DNA of 64,000 nt, taken from positions 62,001 to 126,000 of the forward strand of contig OW568874.1 in the NCBI GenBank assembly GCA_938743325.2, read 5' to 3'. The notes below the pieces were generated by a model. The model was not told where the DNA came from, ran no database searches, and saw only the letters and a program-made list of their open reading frames with translations. The translations under genes were made by a program, and so were the position numbers. Positions 28,447 through 38,748 of this stretch are shown one piece after another; positions within the stretch are counted from its first letter, which is position 1, and each line of letters starts with the position of its first letter. The DNA is from Pycnococcus provasolii. Lineage: Eukaryota; Chlorophyta; Pseudoscourfieldiophyceae; Pseudoscourfieldiales; Pycnococcaceae.

Positions 28447-31400
28447 TTACAAATACAAGCTCGGCGCAAACGCAATCCCCCTTTGCACCTTCGCACTCGC
28501 CTCAAACATCGTCGAGCTCAAGTCGGAGTTGCCAACAGCCTCAAGCGCCTCGCCGAGCTGACGCAGCAAATCATCCAGACGGCGAATGCAGCGAACGAAC
28601 GAACCTTCCTGAGCAACGCCCTTGGACGATGGGCCTGTTGCCAGCCCAAAGAGACGCATCACCTCGCCAAAGTCCGAACCACTCGCCCACGCGTGAACAG
28701 CCTCCATCAAACCGCATCCAAAGCTCTGCACGTACGCGGTGGAGGCTGCCGCGCCTCCAATCGCCGCGGCGCCGTCACCCACGAGACCTGTCGTGTTCTC
28801 AGCCACGCGGCATCTCTGAGCAAGTTCCGCCACAGCGCGCGCCGTGCGTGTCACCACCTCGTAGTGCGCGCGCAAGTCCTCGCGAAGGCGCGGAACGGGC
28901 GCGGCGCCTGGCGCAGACGACGGGCCGCCACTGCCGCCAGCTGATGCACCGCCACCGTTGCTACTTCGCTGATCCTGATTGCTCGAGGAAGGATCCCTCC
29001 AAACCAAACAGCTCAGAATCGCCGCGACGCTGGGCGCGTCGAGCGTGCCCAAATAACCAGCGTAGCAAAGTTCCGTCGCAAGCAGTTCGTCGCCGGCGGT
29101 TATGCCGCACGCGACGTGCCCCTTCGACGTCACGACAGAGCGAGAGTCGACATCCAGCATGCCAAGCTCCGCGAGCACCTCCTTGCGTGCCGCCACCTCG
29201 CGCTGAAATACGCTCGGCACGCTCGCCGCAAGAACGTTGCTTGCGGACAACTCATCCTCCGACGTTCCCATGCGAATGCGCGACGCAACCTCGCGGTGAG
29301 CAAGCGAGCAGCGAAGCAGAGCACGCCGCGATCGCGCCTTCTCCAGCCTGGCGGCTGCGCTCGCCTTGCTCGTGGGATCGCGCAGCTCCGCGGCAAACGT
29401 GCTCGCGTGCAGCGCGGCGACCGCGTCGGCGTGGCGCTTCGAAGCCTTGGCAAAGGTTGCGGATTTGACGCCCATATCCTTGACGGGATGAAGCCGAGGC
29501 ACGCCGTCGCAGCTCGTGCCCGAGAGAATGGTGTCCAGCGTGTCATTTCCGTCCGTCGACTCGAGGCCCTCGCTCGCGCGCAGACGCTTGCGCGCCTCCG
29601 CCTGGGCCATCCAAGCAAACCGCCGATGCTTCTCGTGCCGGAAGTCGTCGCCTATATTCAGCTGAATTGCTGTGATGGACACGACGTGATACAACCTACG
29701 CTTCACCGGCGGTGCGCACGACGTGAGAAGATCCACCGTGCCAGACTCAGGATCTGCGCTCGTCACCACAGCCCAATGGCATCGTGGTCCTGAGAACGCT
29801 GGTCCTCCTGAGGATGACACCAGATTCGTGGGAATGGCAGGCAAGGCTTGCATCGCTCGCATGCGCGTGGCGCTCGTGGACGTCGCCTCCTCGAGCGCCA
29901 TGGCGTCGTCCCAAATGCTATCGCCACGGCTGCCGGCAGCCGCGTCACCGCCACCGCCACCGCCACCGCCACCGCCACCAGCGGCGGCGGAAGAGAGGCG
30001 CATCTCGTCCAGCCACCTGCGAAGTCGCCGCTCCGCCAGCGCAAGCTCGGCATCCGTCAGCGGTGTCACCGGCGACAGAAAGAGCTGCTGATCGTCGTGC
30101 CGATCGTCGTCGGAGTGTTGCTCTGCTAAAATCTGCACGACGCGACCCGACTGCAGAAATGGGAAGCACAGATCGTGCGTACGCACGATGTCAAGTAAGT
30201 CCGAGCGCTTCGCCGCGACAGCATCCAGCATATCCAAATATGCGTCGGCATCTGGGGCTGAGACACCCTCGGCACGCGCCTGCGACGCATACAGGCGGCT
30301 CATGGCGGAGTGAAATCGAGATTCCACGGTGCACTCGTAGTGCTTGAACGTGCGCTTCAGCAGGCTGTCCACCTCGTCCTTGCCACTTTGGCTGGATCGC
30401 ATGAGGCACAGCAGGCTTGCGTACGACAGCCGGTACTGCGAGTGAACAGGTTCCGTGCGACCGCTCACGATCGTCTTGATGTCGCTGGGATCCACCGACG
30501 GCTTCTTCCCAGCCCCGGCGCCGGCGCCGGCGGCACCGCCGCCCTTGGGCGGCTGCATCATCATGATGACGATTCCCTTCGCGTCTAGTCCACGTCTTCC
30601 CGCGCGACCCGCCATCTGCGTGTATTCGCCAACGCTGATGTTGCGGTACGTCACGCCGTCGAATTTTCGAAATCCGCTGAACACCACCGTCTTTGTTGGC
30701 ATGTTCAGCCCGATCGCAAACGTCTCGGTGGCGAACAGAACCTTGATGAGATTTTCCTGAAACAGCAGCTCGACCACCTCGCGGATCAGTGGGAGCATGC
30801 CGCTGTGATGCACGGCAATGCCGCGAAGCAGCATGGGTAGCATGCCAGAGACGTGCGGAAGCCTTTTGTCCTCGTCGGATAGACTTGCGATCGCATTCTC
30901 GAATATGCTCTTGATGAGCTCCTGCGCCTCGTTCCCAGCCTTGGCTGCGAGCTGCTGCTGCTTGGAGTGTCGCGCGAGCCCGTCGCCGCGGAGCAGGTTC
31001 ATCTCCGAGAGCTGCTGCGCGAGCGCCTCCGTCTGCCGCTTGCTGAATGTGAACACGACGACGGGGTTGAAGCTTCGCGCGATGACTGTGCGCACCACCT
31101 TCTGGATGTCGGAGCTGCCACCCCGATCGCCGCGATCGACGCCGTCGCCGCTAGCCGCGAGCGCGCGGCTCGCCTTGTCGAACGCGTCGTCTCGAAATCG
31201 CCCGCCAACGGCGTCGCCTTCGTCCTTGATTAAGAAGAGCCCGTCGGCGCCGGAGGGGTACACGTAGTGCATGAGCGGCGTCGGTCTTTTGTCCGTCCAC
31301 ACGATGTGCGTTGGCTGATTTCGGATGCACGCCACCCAGTGCGCGAGACGGCTTGCATTTGGCACGGTGGCTGAGAGCATGACGGGCGTCGCGTCGTTGG

Positions 31401-32151
31401 GCGAGATGGCGAGCGCCTCCTCCCAGACGTGTCCTCTGTCGGCGTCTCTTATGTAGTGCACCTCGTCGTAGACGACCCACGCGATTTCTCTCGTGGCATC
31501 CGCCTTGCGGTACAGCATGCTCCTGTACACTTCCGTGGTTGCGACAAGAATCGGCGCGTCTCCGTTGACGACGGCGTCGCCCGTGAGCAGTCCAACGTTC
31601 GCGTCCCCGAAAGCCGCGGAGAGTTCCCTGAACTTCTGGTTTGAGAGCGCCTTGAGTGGTGACGTGTATATGAGTCGTTGGTGGTTTGCGAGCGCCATGG
31701 CGACAGCATATTCCGCGACGGCTGTTTTTCCCGCGGACGTGTGTGCGCACACGAGGACACACTGTCTTGTATGCAGCAGTGCGATCGCCCTTCTTTGAAA
31801 TCCGTCCAAGGGGAATGCGTACGTGCGAGCCGGTTTGTGCGGGAAAGGAACAGAAAGAGGTCCTTGGACTGCAGATGGTGACTCTGGCGTGACAACAAAG
31901 TGTCTGAAGTTTGACGACGACGACCACGTAGAGACCAAGTTTGATGAGGAGGCATCAACACCTTCCACACCTTCTTCCACACCTTCGACGACGACGAGGG
32001 AAGAAGCCTTATGAGCATTATTGTCCTTCTCAGCGTCCTCCTCCTCCTGCAAGACCCCAACCTCCTCCAAAGCGTCCTCACCGTCCTCCTCCTCATCCCC
32101 ATGATCAAGCCCAACAACATCGTCGGCGTGTTTTCGTTTCTTAGGCGACAT
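28447..32151 (-). CDS. MTR4: MTR4/SKI2-like DExH RNA helicase (exosome cofactor)
   Basis: 1234 residues. An N-terminal PKKRKH nuclear-localisation-like motif and an acidic stretch precede the helicase core: FPLDGFQRRAI (115-125), Walker A AHTSAGKTAVAEYA (136-149), TSPLKALSNQKFREL, DEVHYIRDADRGHVWEE, SATVPNA, then ETFAIGLNMPTKTVVF and QMAGRAGRRGLD in RecA2. An arch/KOW-like insertion and a DSHCT domain follow, ending VQRGIAFAPSLYL as in MTR4 and SKI2 (xxRDIVFAxSLYL). YPSGADGLFLIKDE favours MTR4 over SKI2. It would unwind RNA 3'-5' and feed it to the exosome, with TRAMP/NEXT partners. A poly-Gly linker near residue 740 is lineage-specific. Confidence 0.92.
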   Translation of the reverse strand: MSPKKRKHADDVVGLDHGDEEEDGEDALEEVGVLQEEEDAEKDNNAHKASSLVVVEGVEEGVEGVDASSSNLVSTWSSSSNFRHFVVTPESPSAVQGPLSVPFPHKPARTYAFPLDGFQRRAIALLHTRQCVLVCAHTSAGKTAVAEYAVAMALANHQRLIYTSPLKALSNQKFRELSAAFGDANVGLLTGDAVVNGDAPILVATTEVYRSMLYRKADATREIAWVVYDEVHYIRDADRGHVWEEALAISPNDATPVMLSATVPNASRLAHWVACIRNQPTHIVWTDKRPTPLMHYVYPSGADGLFLIKDEGDAVGGRFRDDAFDKASRALAASGDGVDRGDRGGSSDIQKVVRTVIARSFNPVVVFTFSKRQTEALAQQLSEMNLLRGDGLARHSKQQQLAAKAGNEAQELIKSIFENAIASLSDEDKRLPHVSGMLPMLLRGIAVHHSGMLPLIREVVELLFQENLIKVLFATETFAIGLNMPTKTVVFSGFRKFDGVTYRNISVGEYTQMAGRAGRRGLDAKGIVIMMMQPPKGGGAAGAGAGAGKKPSVDPSDIKTIVSGRTEPVHSQYRLSYASLLCLMRSSQSGKDEVDSLLKRTFKHYECTVESRFHSAMSRLYASQARAEGVSAPDADAYLDMLDAVAAKRSDLLDIVRTHDLCFPFLQSGRVVQILAEQHSDDDRHDDQQLFLSPVTPLTDAELALAERRLRRWLDEMRLSSAAAGGGGGGGGGGGDAAAGSRGDSIWDDAMALEEATSTSATRMRAMQALPAIPTNLVSSSGGPAFSGPRCHWAVVTSADPESGTVDLLTSCAPPVKRRLYHVVSITAIQLNIGDDFRHEKHRRFAWMAQAEARKRLRASEGLESTDGNDTLDTILSGTSCDGVPRLHPVKDMGVKSATFAKASKRHADAVAALHASTFAAELRDPTSKASAAARLEKARSRRALLRCSLAHREVASRIRMGTSEDELSASNVLAASVPSVFQREVAARKEVLAELGMLDVDSRSVVTSKGHVACGITAGDELLATELCYAGYLGTLDAPSVAAILSCLVWRDPSSSNQDQRSSNGGGASAGGSGGPSSAPGAAPVPRLREDLRAHYEVVTRTARAVAELAQRCRVAENTTGLVGDGAAAIGGAAASTAYVQSFGCGLMEAVHAWASGSDFGEVMRLFGLATGPSSKGVAQEGSFVRCIRRLDDLLRQLGEALEAVGNSDLSSTMFEASAKVQRGIAFAPSLYL

Positions 32152-32204
32152 GAGACCACAATAGGGGGAACAACAATAATAGGGGCAAAATGGCGGCGGC
32201 GAAA

Positions 32205-32305
32205 CTCCTCCTAACCCCCAATTGAACTATTCCCATTCCTACTAACCCCCAATTGAATCGACACGTTTCGTTTCGTTTAGGGGTTTCATTTAGGGGTTAC
32301 AAGAC
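32205..32305. promoter_or_regulatory. Shared upstream region with CTAACCCCCAATTGAA and TTTAGGGGTT repeats
   Basis: Two copies of CTAACCCCCAATTGAA (32213, 32242) and two TTTAGGGGTT motifs (32277, 32290) lie between the divergent helicase and HIT genes. They resemble the telo-box-like motifs before other genes in this window. Function is inferred from position. Confidence 0.45.
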
Positions 32306-32581
32306 TTGTGGAAGGGGTGTTCCTCGGCGGCTGCTCCCCTCCAGCTCCATCCCTCGGGAGCCCTCGGGACACGTTGTCATTCGTTCTTGTGCATGTTTTT
32401 GGCGCGCCATTGTACTTTCTCTTTCTTTCAAGGCCGTTGCATACCTATACCTAAAGCTCATAGAAGCTTTCGTACCTTTCAAGAAAAGAAGCCTTGTGGA
32501 CTCCCTTCCTTGCCCTCCTGGAAGACTCCACCTGGCACATCTTCTACATCTTCTTTGAGTTTGAGGTGCTCTGTGCGTGCG

Positions 32582-33056
32582 ATGTCCGACGAACAGTCCA
32601 AGGCGCAAGAAGCGGCGGCGCTCGCGGACAGCGGCGCGCCGACCATCTTTGACAAGATTATCGCCAAGGAAATTCCGGCGGACGTCGTGTACGAAGGTAC
32701 GTAAATGCGCATCGCACTGTCCCGACGCGTGGTACTCACACAACAACACTTATGACGACACGACAGATGACGTGTGTTTAGCTTTCCGCGACATCAGCAA
32801 GTTGGCTCCGACGCACGTGTTGGTCATTCCGAAGGTGCGAGGTAACTTGACGAGTTTGAGCAAGGCGGAGGAGAGCGACAAGGACACGCTCGGTCACTGC
32901 TTGGTGGTTGCGAACAAGGTTGCGAAGCAGGAGAACTTGGGCGAGGGTTACCGCGTCGTCGTGAATGTGGGTCCGAACGGGTGTCAGAGTGTTTACCACT
33001 TGCATTTGCACGTCATTGGTGGTGTTCCGTTGACGTGGCCTCCTGGCGTTCCCTAA
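32582..33056 (+). CDS. HINT1: HINT-type HIT-family nucleotide hydrolase (one intron)
   Basis: Exon 1 is 32582-32696, the intron 32697-32766 (70 nt, GTACGT...ACAG, phase 1) and exon 2 32767-33056. The spliced protein has 134 residues: TIFDKIIAKEIPADVVYE, D-D-V-C-L-A-F-R-D-I-S, APTHVLVIPK, and the HIT triad YHLHLHVIGG, ending PPGVP. HINT enzymes hydrolyse adenosine phosphoramidates and are near-universal. The frame is open upstream to 32306, and Met codons at 32306 and 32393 would add an Arg/Ser-rich leader ending CSVRA|MSDEQ. A second, organelle-targeted form is therefore possible. Confidence 0.92.
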
Positions 33057-33392
33057 TCAGACGAATAATAACAGAACGCACATGACAACATGACAACATG
33101 AGACAACATGAGCAGCATGACGTGAGAAGCCAGAAATACAAGGAATGTCATCATCAGGTTACGCATCATCCACTTTCACACATAGTCTATGTACAGTTTG
33201 CATGGGAATCATTTCATTGGTCCCCATGTTCCCCTCCCGGACAAAAGGAATCCACGGGAGGTCAGCCTAGGAAGTACTCTTGGGGATCCCTCCCTGCACT
33301 GCCTTTATTATTCCGACACCCCCCCCCCCCCCTGGTAGGGTTCTCGGTGCACTGCGTGAATCCGTCGACGTCTCATTTCTATTTCTGCAAGT
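33057..33392. other. Intergenic region between HINT and COX6B genes
   Basis: Nothing coding is seen. It holds a 14-nt C run (about 33319) and the leader of the COX6B gene; ATG at 33393 follows a pyrimidine-rich stretch. Confidence 0.5.
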
Positions 33393-34139
33393 ATGTCGTC
33401 GTCCAACTCGCTCGCGTCATGGCTGTTCGGCTCAAGTGTTGTTCGCGCGGAAGAGGTACGTTGTATGTTTACAGTTTGGGTTTCTTGGTGTTTCTTTGCT
33501 TTCTTTGTATTGGTGGTGTTTGTATTGGTATTTGGGTTTGCACTTGTTTGTTGTGTTGTGTGGATGCCTGCCTGCCCTACTCTTCCCTCGACTCTGTGCC
33601 TGTTCTGTTCAGTTATGCACGTGCTTGGATTAGGTTGGGTTGCTCGCGCGCGCACTCGCACTCCTTGGCCTTGGCCTTGTGCACGCCTACGTGTGGTGGT
33701 CATCAGCATATCATCTAGCTAGGAGGTCTTTTCTCACAACGCAAAATATCTCCCAACATAACACAGGCGGAGGAAGAGGCAGCGCCGGCTGAGGAGGCAG
33801 AGGAGGAGGAGGAGGCGAAGCCGGAAATCAAAGTGCAAACCGCGCCGTTCGACGCACGCTTTCCCACCATGAACCAAACGAAGCACTGCTACACGCGCTA
33901 CAACGAGTACGTCGCCCAACCTCGTCTGAAGACGAAACATAAAACACATCAAAAAAAAACAAAGACTCACACGTGAAACCAACCAACGCAACAGGTTCCA
34001 CAAGTGCGTCAAGGAGAAGGGTGAGGACTGCGAGGACTGCAACTTCTACGCGCGTGCTTACCGTTCGCTTTGCCCCTCGGAGTGGGTGGAGAAGTGGAAC
34101 GAGGAGCGCGAGGCGGGCAACTTCGCTGGCAAGTACTAA
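33393..34139 (+). CDS. COX6B: Cytochrome c oxidase subunit 6B (two introns)
   Basis: Exons are 33393-33455, 33767-33906 and 33995-34139. The introns are 311 and 88 nt, both GTACG...CAG (phases 0 and 2). The spliced protein has 115 residues. After an acidic Glu/Ala-rich stretch comes RFPTMNQTKHCYTRYNEFHKCVKEKGEDCEDCNFYARAYRSLCPSEWVEKW, with the twin CX9C/CX10C cysteines of a coiled-coil-helix-coiled-coil-helix fold. Subunit 6B sits on the intermembrane-space side of complex IV. The acidic N-terminal extension is like plant COX6b-1. The exon joins restore the family pattern exactly, so I am confident in them. Confidence 0.93.
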
Positions 34140-34293
34140 ACAAACTCTGGGCAGCATTGTGACGAACGAAACGCTCTGTTGGGTTTTGTAAGTCAGAAGC
34201 CAGAAAAAAAATCTTTTTTTCACAAAAACAACAAACCCACACCACCTTTGCGCCAAAAACCCACCACCCACAAACAAGCAGCGCGGTTTATTT

Positions 34294-35061
34294 TTAAACG
34301 AGCTGAACCGCGGCGATGCTTGGGATGCGTTCACGCAGCTTCTGCGTCACCGCGACGCGCACGGTCATCACCTTCGCCGCGGGTCCAGACAGGCCCACCT
34401 TCACGATAGGACCGTCCATACCTTCCATCGTCAGCTCACCGCCGCCAGTTCCCTGCAGATATGGCCGAATCTCGTCCAAGACGCTCTCGATGTTCTCCTC
34501 CGTGAGTTCCATGCCGAAGTCCTCCTCGAGCACCTGCTCAACTTCCATCACCTCGGGTATGCGTTCCTTGAGCTTGCGTTCGATTCCCATCTTCAGCGTC
34601 ATGGAGCTGCTTGGGCACGACCCGCACGCGCCGTTCAGCTTCAATCGCACGGTGAGTCCGTCGATCTCGAACAGCTCGACGTTCCCTCCGTCCGCCATGA
34701 GGTACGGACGCACTTCGTCGAGGCACTTCTCGACGTTCTCTTCTGTGAGTTCCATCGTGTATCCATCCCCCTGGAACGCCTCAGGCGGCAGTTCAATGTC
34801 CGCCGCCGCTGTCGCATTCGCTTCTCCTGTATTCGGGTCAAACGGCGAGACTTTCGGCTCAGACGACGACGACGACGCACGCAAGACCGGACTTCTCCTA
34901 CTACTATGATGATTACGACCAAAACTTCGTAAGCGTGAACCTAAACATGACGAGCGCGATGACGAGCGAGATGAGGAGGAGGCGACACTGCTTGACAACG
35001 AGCGCCCACCATGCATCGATGTCATGGACGGAGGAGCCATTAAAACAGTTGATGGGTCCAA
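34294..35061 (-). CDS. NFU: NFU iron-sulfur scaffold protein, plastid type
   Basis: 255 residues. A Ser/Arg-rich N-terminus of about 60 residues (start at 35061, or 35040) looks like a plastid transit peptide. There are two NifU C-terminal-like domains. The first (about 103-175) has the Fe-S cysteines in [22 protein letters not shown]. The second (about 180-255: [19 protein letters not shown] ... [18 protein letters not shown]) lacks them, as in plant NFU1-3. It would carry a 4Fe-4S cluster and pass it to stromal apoproteins such as those of photosystem I; this is family knowledge. Confidence 0.93.
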   Translation of the reverse strand: MDPSTVLMAPPSMTSMHGGRSLSSSVASSSSRSSSRSSCLGSRLRSFGRNHHSSRRSPVLRASSSSSEPKVSPFDPNTGEANATAAADIELPPEAFQGDGYTMELTEENVEKCLDEVRPYLMADGGNVELFEIDGLTVRLKLNGACGSCPSSSMTLKMGIERKLKERIPEVMEVEQVLEEDFGMELTEENIESVLDEIRPYLQGTGGGELTMEGMDGPIVKVGLSGPAAKVMTVRVAVTQKLRERIPSIAAVQLV

Positions 35062-35704
35062 AGAGGGGGGATGCGGATGCGGAATGAACTATGAAGGGGG
35101 AGGAGGGAGGGACCCGGGTGGCCGAGCCATCAGCCCACCACCTCATCTCACTCTCGCCCTCCGCAGAGAACAAGAACGCAGGGTCACTCCCTGGAGCCTG
35201 GAGGGGGGGGGGAAGTGGTGGGGGATCCTCTCGTGGTCGAGGGAGATGTTTAACCGCAGACCTGTTCCGCCGACCTGTTCCGCCGACTTGTTCCGCCGAC
35301 CTGTTTCCGCCGACCTGTTCCGCCGACCTTCTACCTGCGGTAATGCCTCATCACCTCGCCCAGTTCCCTCGCCCCCAAAGGCAACGTCCACCGGCTGACC
35401 GGCCGCACGCAAAAGCACATCACTGTAAGAACTATGTTCCGGTTCTACCCGTTTGTTGACCACCTCTCTCTTCTCTCTCTTCGCTGCGCATCTCGCATGA
35501 TGGGCAATCTGGAAATGCAACACCATACCATCTTATTACCATGCAGGTGATTGAGGGGAGCAACTCCTTGCACTTGCAGTCCTCCCCTCCAGTTGCCAGT
35601 CGCGTTACACCAACTTGCGTGCTTGCGTGCGTGCGTGCATAACCCTCCCTCCATCATTATCACGACGCACCACACTCGGCTCGGCCTCGTGCCAATCACT
35701 CACC
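35062..35704. other. Intergenic region with a 15-bp tandem repeat
   Basis: About 640 bp between the NFU and TIR genes. At 35261-35331 a 15-bp unit (GACCTGTTCCGCC-type) is repeated about five times with small changes. A poly-G run lies at 35205. No gene is supported; a 90-nt in-frame extension of the TIR gene to 35615 is low-complexity. Confidence 0.6.
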
Positions 35705-37258
35705 ATGCCAATCATCAACGCGCCTGGACGATGGGACGTGTTCATCAGCCACAGCCAGCGTGACGCCAACGCGACGACGCTTGCCGAGGGAATCTTCGCA
35801 TCGCTCAAAGAAAGAGGACTCGACGTGTGGCTTGACGTGAAAATGAACAAACGCGACGTCGCAGCTATGGAGGAAGGTGCGAAAAACGCAACCATGGTCG
35901 TCGCCATAGTCACGGACGGTGGTATCATCCGTGTCGACAAAGACGACGTAGACACCGCATTCTTTCGACGAGACTTCTGCCTTAAGGAACTGAGGTGGGC
36001 CAAAAGCGCTGGGACAGCTATTCAGCCCGTCATACGAGTCGAAGACAAAAAACGCGTCGGCGAGTTCATCGCTAGTGCACCGGACGACCTCAAGGATGTT
36101 GGCGAGGTGGACTGGGTCGACCTGAATCGTGGAGCGGTGCAATACTGGGACGTGGGTATGGACATTCTCGTGCAACGCCTCGAGGAGGCAAGGAAGCGCG
36201 TGAGACAACCTGCTGAAGAGGCTGCTGGCAAGAATAGTATGCACGCTGACGCACTAGCCTTGCTCGAGGAAATGCACCTTGACAAGTACGCTGACGCACT
36301 TTTCAAAGAGGGTGTCGTGACTGCGGCGGACCTCAGCTTGGTGGACGGCGAGATCATGGACGATGTGGGTTTTTCAAAATTGGAGAAGAAAAAGTTTCTG
36401 AAACATCGCCCGTCCAGCGCACGGCCGACGTCACGCGCACCTGAATCAAGTATCTCAACAATTCGACGCGGCCAAGCAGCGATGGACAGTTTCAAGGCGC
36501 GTGGCAACTGGAGAAAGCTAGCGAACGTGCGCGACGCTGCAACGCGCTTGCAGATGTTGAGCGTGGATGCCAAGGCAAAGACGTTAACAAGTGAGGCGGC
36601 TATCGAGAGCATCAAAGAGGCGGAAGGAAGAAACAACGTGAATGCGATCATCGAAACAATGAAGCTGAATGTCGCTGATGCGGATGTCCAGGAGAATGCG
36701 TGTCGAGCATTGCGCAACCTGACTTCCGACAACGATTCGCGCAAGAAGAACGATTCGCGCATTGGTCAGGCGGGCGGCATAGAGGCGGTGGTGTCGGCGA
36801 TGAAACGGCATCAGGACCACGCAGGTGTGCAGGAGCAGGCGTGTCGGGCATTCCTCAACCTGTCTGCCAACAACCCCGAGAACAAGTCGCGCATCGGTCA
36901 GGCGGGCGGCATAGAGGCGGTGTTAAGGGCAATGAAACGGCATGAGAACCACGCGAATGTACAGGAGCAGGCGTGCGTGGCATTGCGCAACCTGTCTATC
37001 AACGCCGAGAACCGAACGCGCATTCGTCAGGCGGGCGGCATAGAGGCGGTGGTGTCGGCGATGAAACGGCATCAGGACCAAGCGGATGTGCAGGAGCAGG
37101 CGTGCGTGCTATTCTATTGCATATCGAGTAATGCAGAATGCAAACGGCGCGCCATCGATGCTGGCGCAATCCCTGCCATCGAGGCGGCGATACGCAACCA
37201 TCCGAACAATGACAGGGTACAGACTGAGGCAGCCGATGCACTCGGTAAACTCAGGTGA
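35705..37258 (+). CDS. TIR-SAM-Armadillo protein (SARM1-like parts, reversed order)
   Basis: 517 residues from the ATG at 35705, no intron. Residues 9-165 are a TIR domain: WDVFISHSQRD (betaA), GLDVWLDVKM (betaB), MVVAIVT, and FCLKELRWAK with Glu95 where NAD-cleaving TIRs such as SARM1 have their catalytic Glu, then AIQPVIRV. Residues 178-235 are a SAM domain (ALLEEMHLDKYADALFKEGV ... LSLVDGEIMDDVGFSKLEKKKFL). Residues 310-517 are about five Armadillo-type repeats with the signature SRIGQAGGIEAVVSAM. Animal SARM1 is ARM-SAM-SAM-TIR, so the order here is opposite and there is one SAM. By analogy, SAM would oligomerise, TIR hydrolyse NAD and ARM regulate; this is inference. The repeats resemble those of the two arrays at 43-46 kb. 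Confidence 0.92.
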   Translation: MPIINAPGRWDVFISHSQRDANATTLAEGIFASLKERGLDVWLDVKMNKRDVAAMEEGAKNATMVVAIVTDGGIIRVDKDDVDTAFFRRDFCLKELRWAKSAGTAIQPVIRVEDKKRVGEFIASAPDDLKDVGEVDWVDLNRGAVQYWDVGMDILVQRLEEARKRVRQPAEEAAGKNSMHADALALLEEMHLDKYADALFKEGVVTAADLSLVDGEIMDDVGFSKLEKKKFLKHRPSSARPTSRAPESSISTIRRGQAAMDSFKARGNWRKLANVRDAATRLQMLSVDAKAKTLTSEAAIESIKEAEGRNNVNAIIETMKLNVADADVQENACRALRNLTSDNDSRKKNDSRIGQAGGIEAVVSAMKRHQDHAGVQEQACRAFLNLSANNPENKSRIGQAGGIEAVLRAMKRHENHANVQEQACVALRNLSINAENRTRIRQAGGIEAVVSAMKRHQDQADVQEQACVLFYCISSNAECKRRAIDAGAIPAIEAAIRNHPNNDRVQTEAADALGKLR

Positions 37259-37512
37259 CAGGTCTTAAATAACTTAAGTGACAAAAATGTAAGCTATGCA
37301 TGTACAGTACAAAACACCAACGTCCATTCCTCTCCACACCTCGCCAGCCGATCGATCGATTGCAGTCATCCGGTAGTGAAATATATTCTAAAAATAAATC
37401 AATTTCATCACCCCATATTAAAATGATATGATAAGTTGATCACAAATCTAAAACTTGTTATTACGGATACATGTTGTGAGTTACCTCATTCAAATAAAAA
37501 AACGCCCTTCGC

Positions 37513-38748
37513 TCAGAAGAGCTGCTTCGCCTCCCACTCGTCCCTTCTTCGCTCCGCGCTCAGGCCCGCGCGCGCCGCCGCCGCGGCGCTCATGCGACGC
37601 ACCGTTCCGGGCATGCCCATCTCCAGGTCCAGGAGCGGGCTCGGGGAACGTCCGCGGCTTGGGGGGAAGAACGACGCCGCCTCCAGGCTGCGCGATATGG
37701 ACATGCCCGTCTTCGCCGCGCTGTGTGGAACACGAACCGATTGCGGCGTGTACATGTTCGTTCCCCGCGACGACTCGTTCGTGCGAATCTCCGTCGCCTT
37801 GGGATACAGCAAGCCAGCACGAGGCTTCTTCTTGCGCTCAGCCACGGGAACGCCGCCGCTCACAGCCGTCAACGAAACGCTGGAGGTGAGCGACGAGCGC
37901 GAGCGAGATGACGCCGCGGCGGGCGGCTTGCCGGCACCCTTCAAGGCGGCGACGGAGGGCTCTCTCGGGTTCGCGGCGGGCTTGCGTCGTGCCTTCACCG
38001 CCGACTCGTACGTCTCCGGGTGGTACTCGCCAGGACCGGGCGAAGGTTCGTCCGACACGCCCAGGCTGTTCTTGAGGCGAGGCGCCATTCCGCCCATGCC
38101 GCCAAGCAGCGTCGCGTCTACCGGCGCAAAGCGCGACGGCGACCTGCTTCCCATGTCTCCCGGAAGCGTGTATGCTCCCGGGCCTGGTGCAAGCTTGCCT
38201 CCATTTCCTCCGCTCTCCTTGTCGTTCACGGCAAGCTGCACGGTGGTGGTGTACCCAGACTCCGTCTCCCGGCGGTGAAGTCTTTGCACCTGAAGCGTTT
38301 GCTGCGTCCTTTGGTGAGTCGGCCGCTGCTGCGGCTCAATCGCCTCGAACGTCGGGCCTCGGTACAAGCGCGCGCCGACGCCGAGTCCACCTCCGACGGT
38401 GCCAATGGTTGCGCGCCCCGCGCCGTGCGAACCCGCCATGGAGCTGCTCCCGAGCAGGCTTCCGCAGAAGTCGTGCTTGGTGGGCGCGTCCCCGACGGGG
38501 CTCTGCCAACCGTTGTGGCTCCAGCTGTTGCTGCTCTCCGCCGTCGTGGGCAGGGCGGAGTGGTACTCGAGTTCCGAGGCAAACGCGCGCGCGGGCCCCG
38601 AGCCCAGACTTGCATAGTCGACGGTATCGAATCTCCGGCTCGAGCGCCCGAACGCCGTAGGTTCGGACGGCTTGGGCGTAGGCTGGAACGCCGCGGTCTT
38701 CTTGACGGACGCCGAAACGAACGTGCCCTTAAGGAACGTCTCGGACAT
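37513..38748 (-). CDS. STPGR (SHIPPO)-type flagellar protein
   Basis: 411 residues, Ser/Pro/Gly-rich and basic. At least two sperm-tail PG-rich repeats are visible, PGPGAYTLPG and SPGPGEYHPETY, with weaker copies around FASELEYHSALP and GTNMYTPQS. Such proteins bind axonemal or cortical microtubules (ODF3, STPG1, CIMAP). Its presence suggests the organism builds flagella at some stage. The specific orthologue cannot be named. Confidence 0.8.
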   Translation of the reverse strand: MSETFLKGTFVSASVKKTAAFQPTPKPSEPTAFGRSSRRFDTVDYASLGSGPARAFASELEYHSALPTTAESSNSWSHNGWQSPVGDAPTKHDFCGSLLGSSSMAGSHGAGRATIGTVGGGLGVGARLYRGPTFEAIEPQQRPTHQRTQQTLQVQRLHRRETESGYTTTVQLAVNDKESGGNGGKLAPGPGAYTLPGDMGSRSPSRFAPVDATLLGGMGGMAPRLKNSLGVSDEPSPGPGEYHPETYESAVKARRKPAANPREPSVAALKGAGKPPAAASSRSRSSLTSSVSLTAVSGGVPVAERKKKPRAGLLYPKATEIRTNESSRGTNMYTPQSVRVPHSAAKTGMSISRSLEAASFFPPSRGRSPSPLLDLEMGMPGTVRRMSAAAAARAGLSAERRRDEWEAKQLF

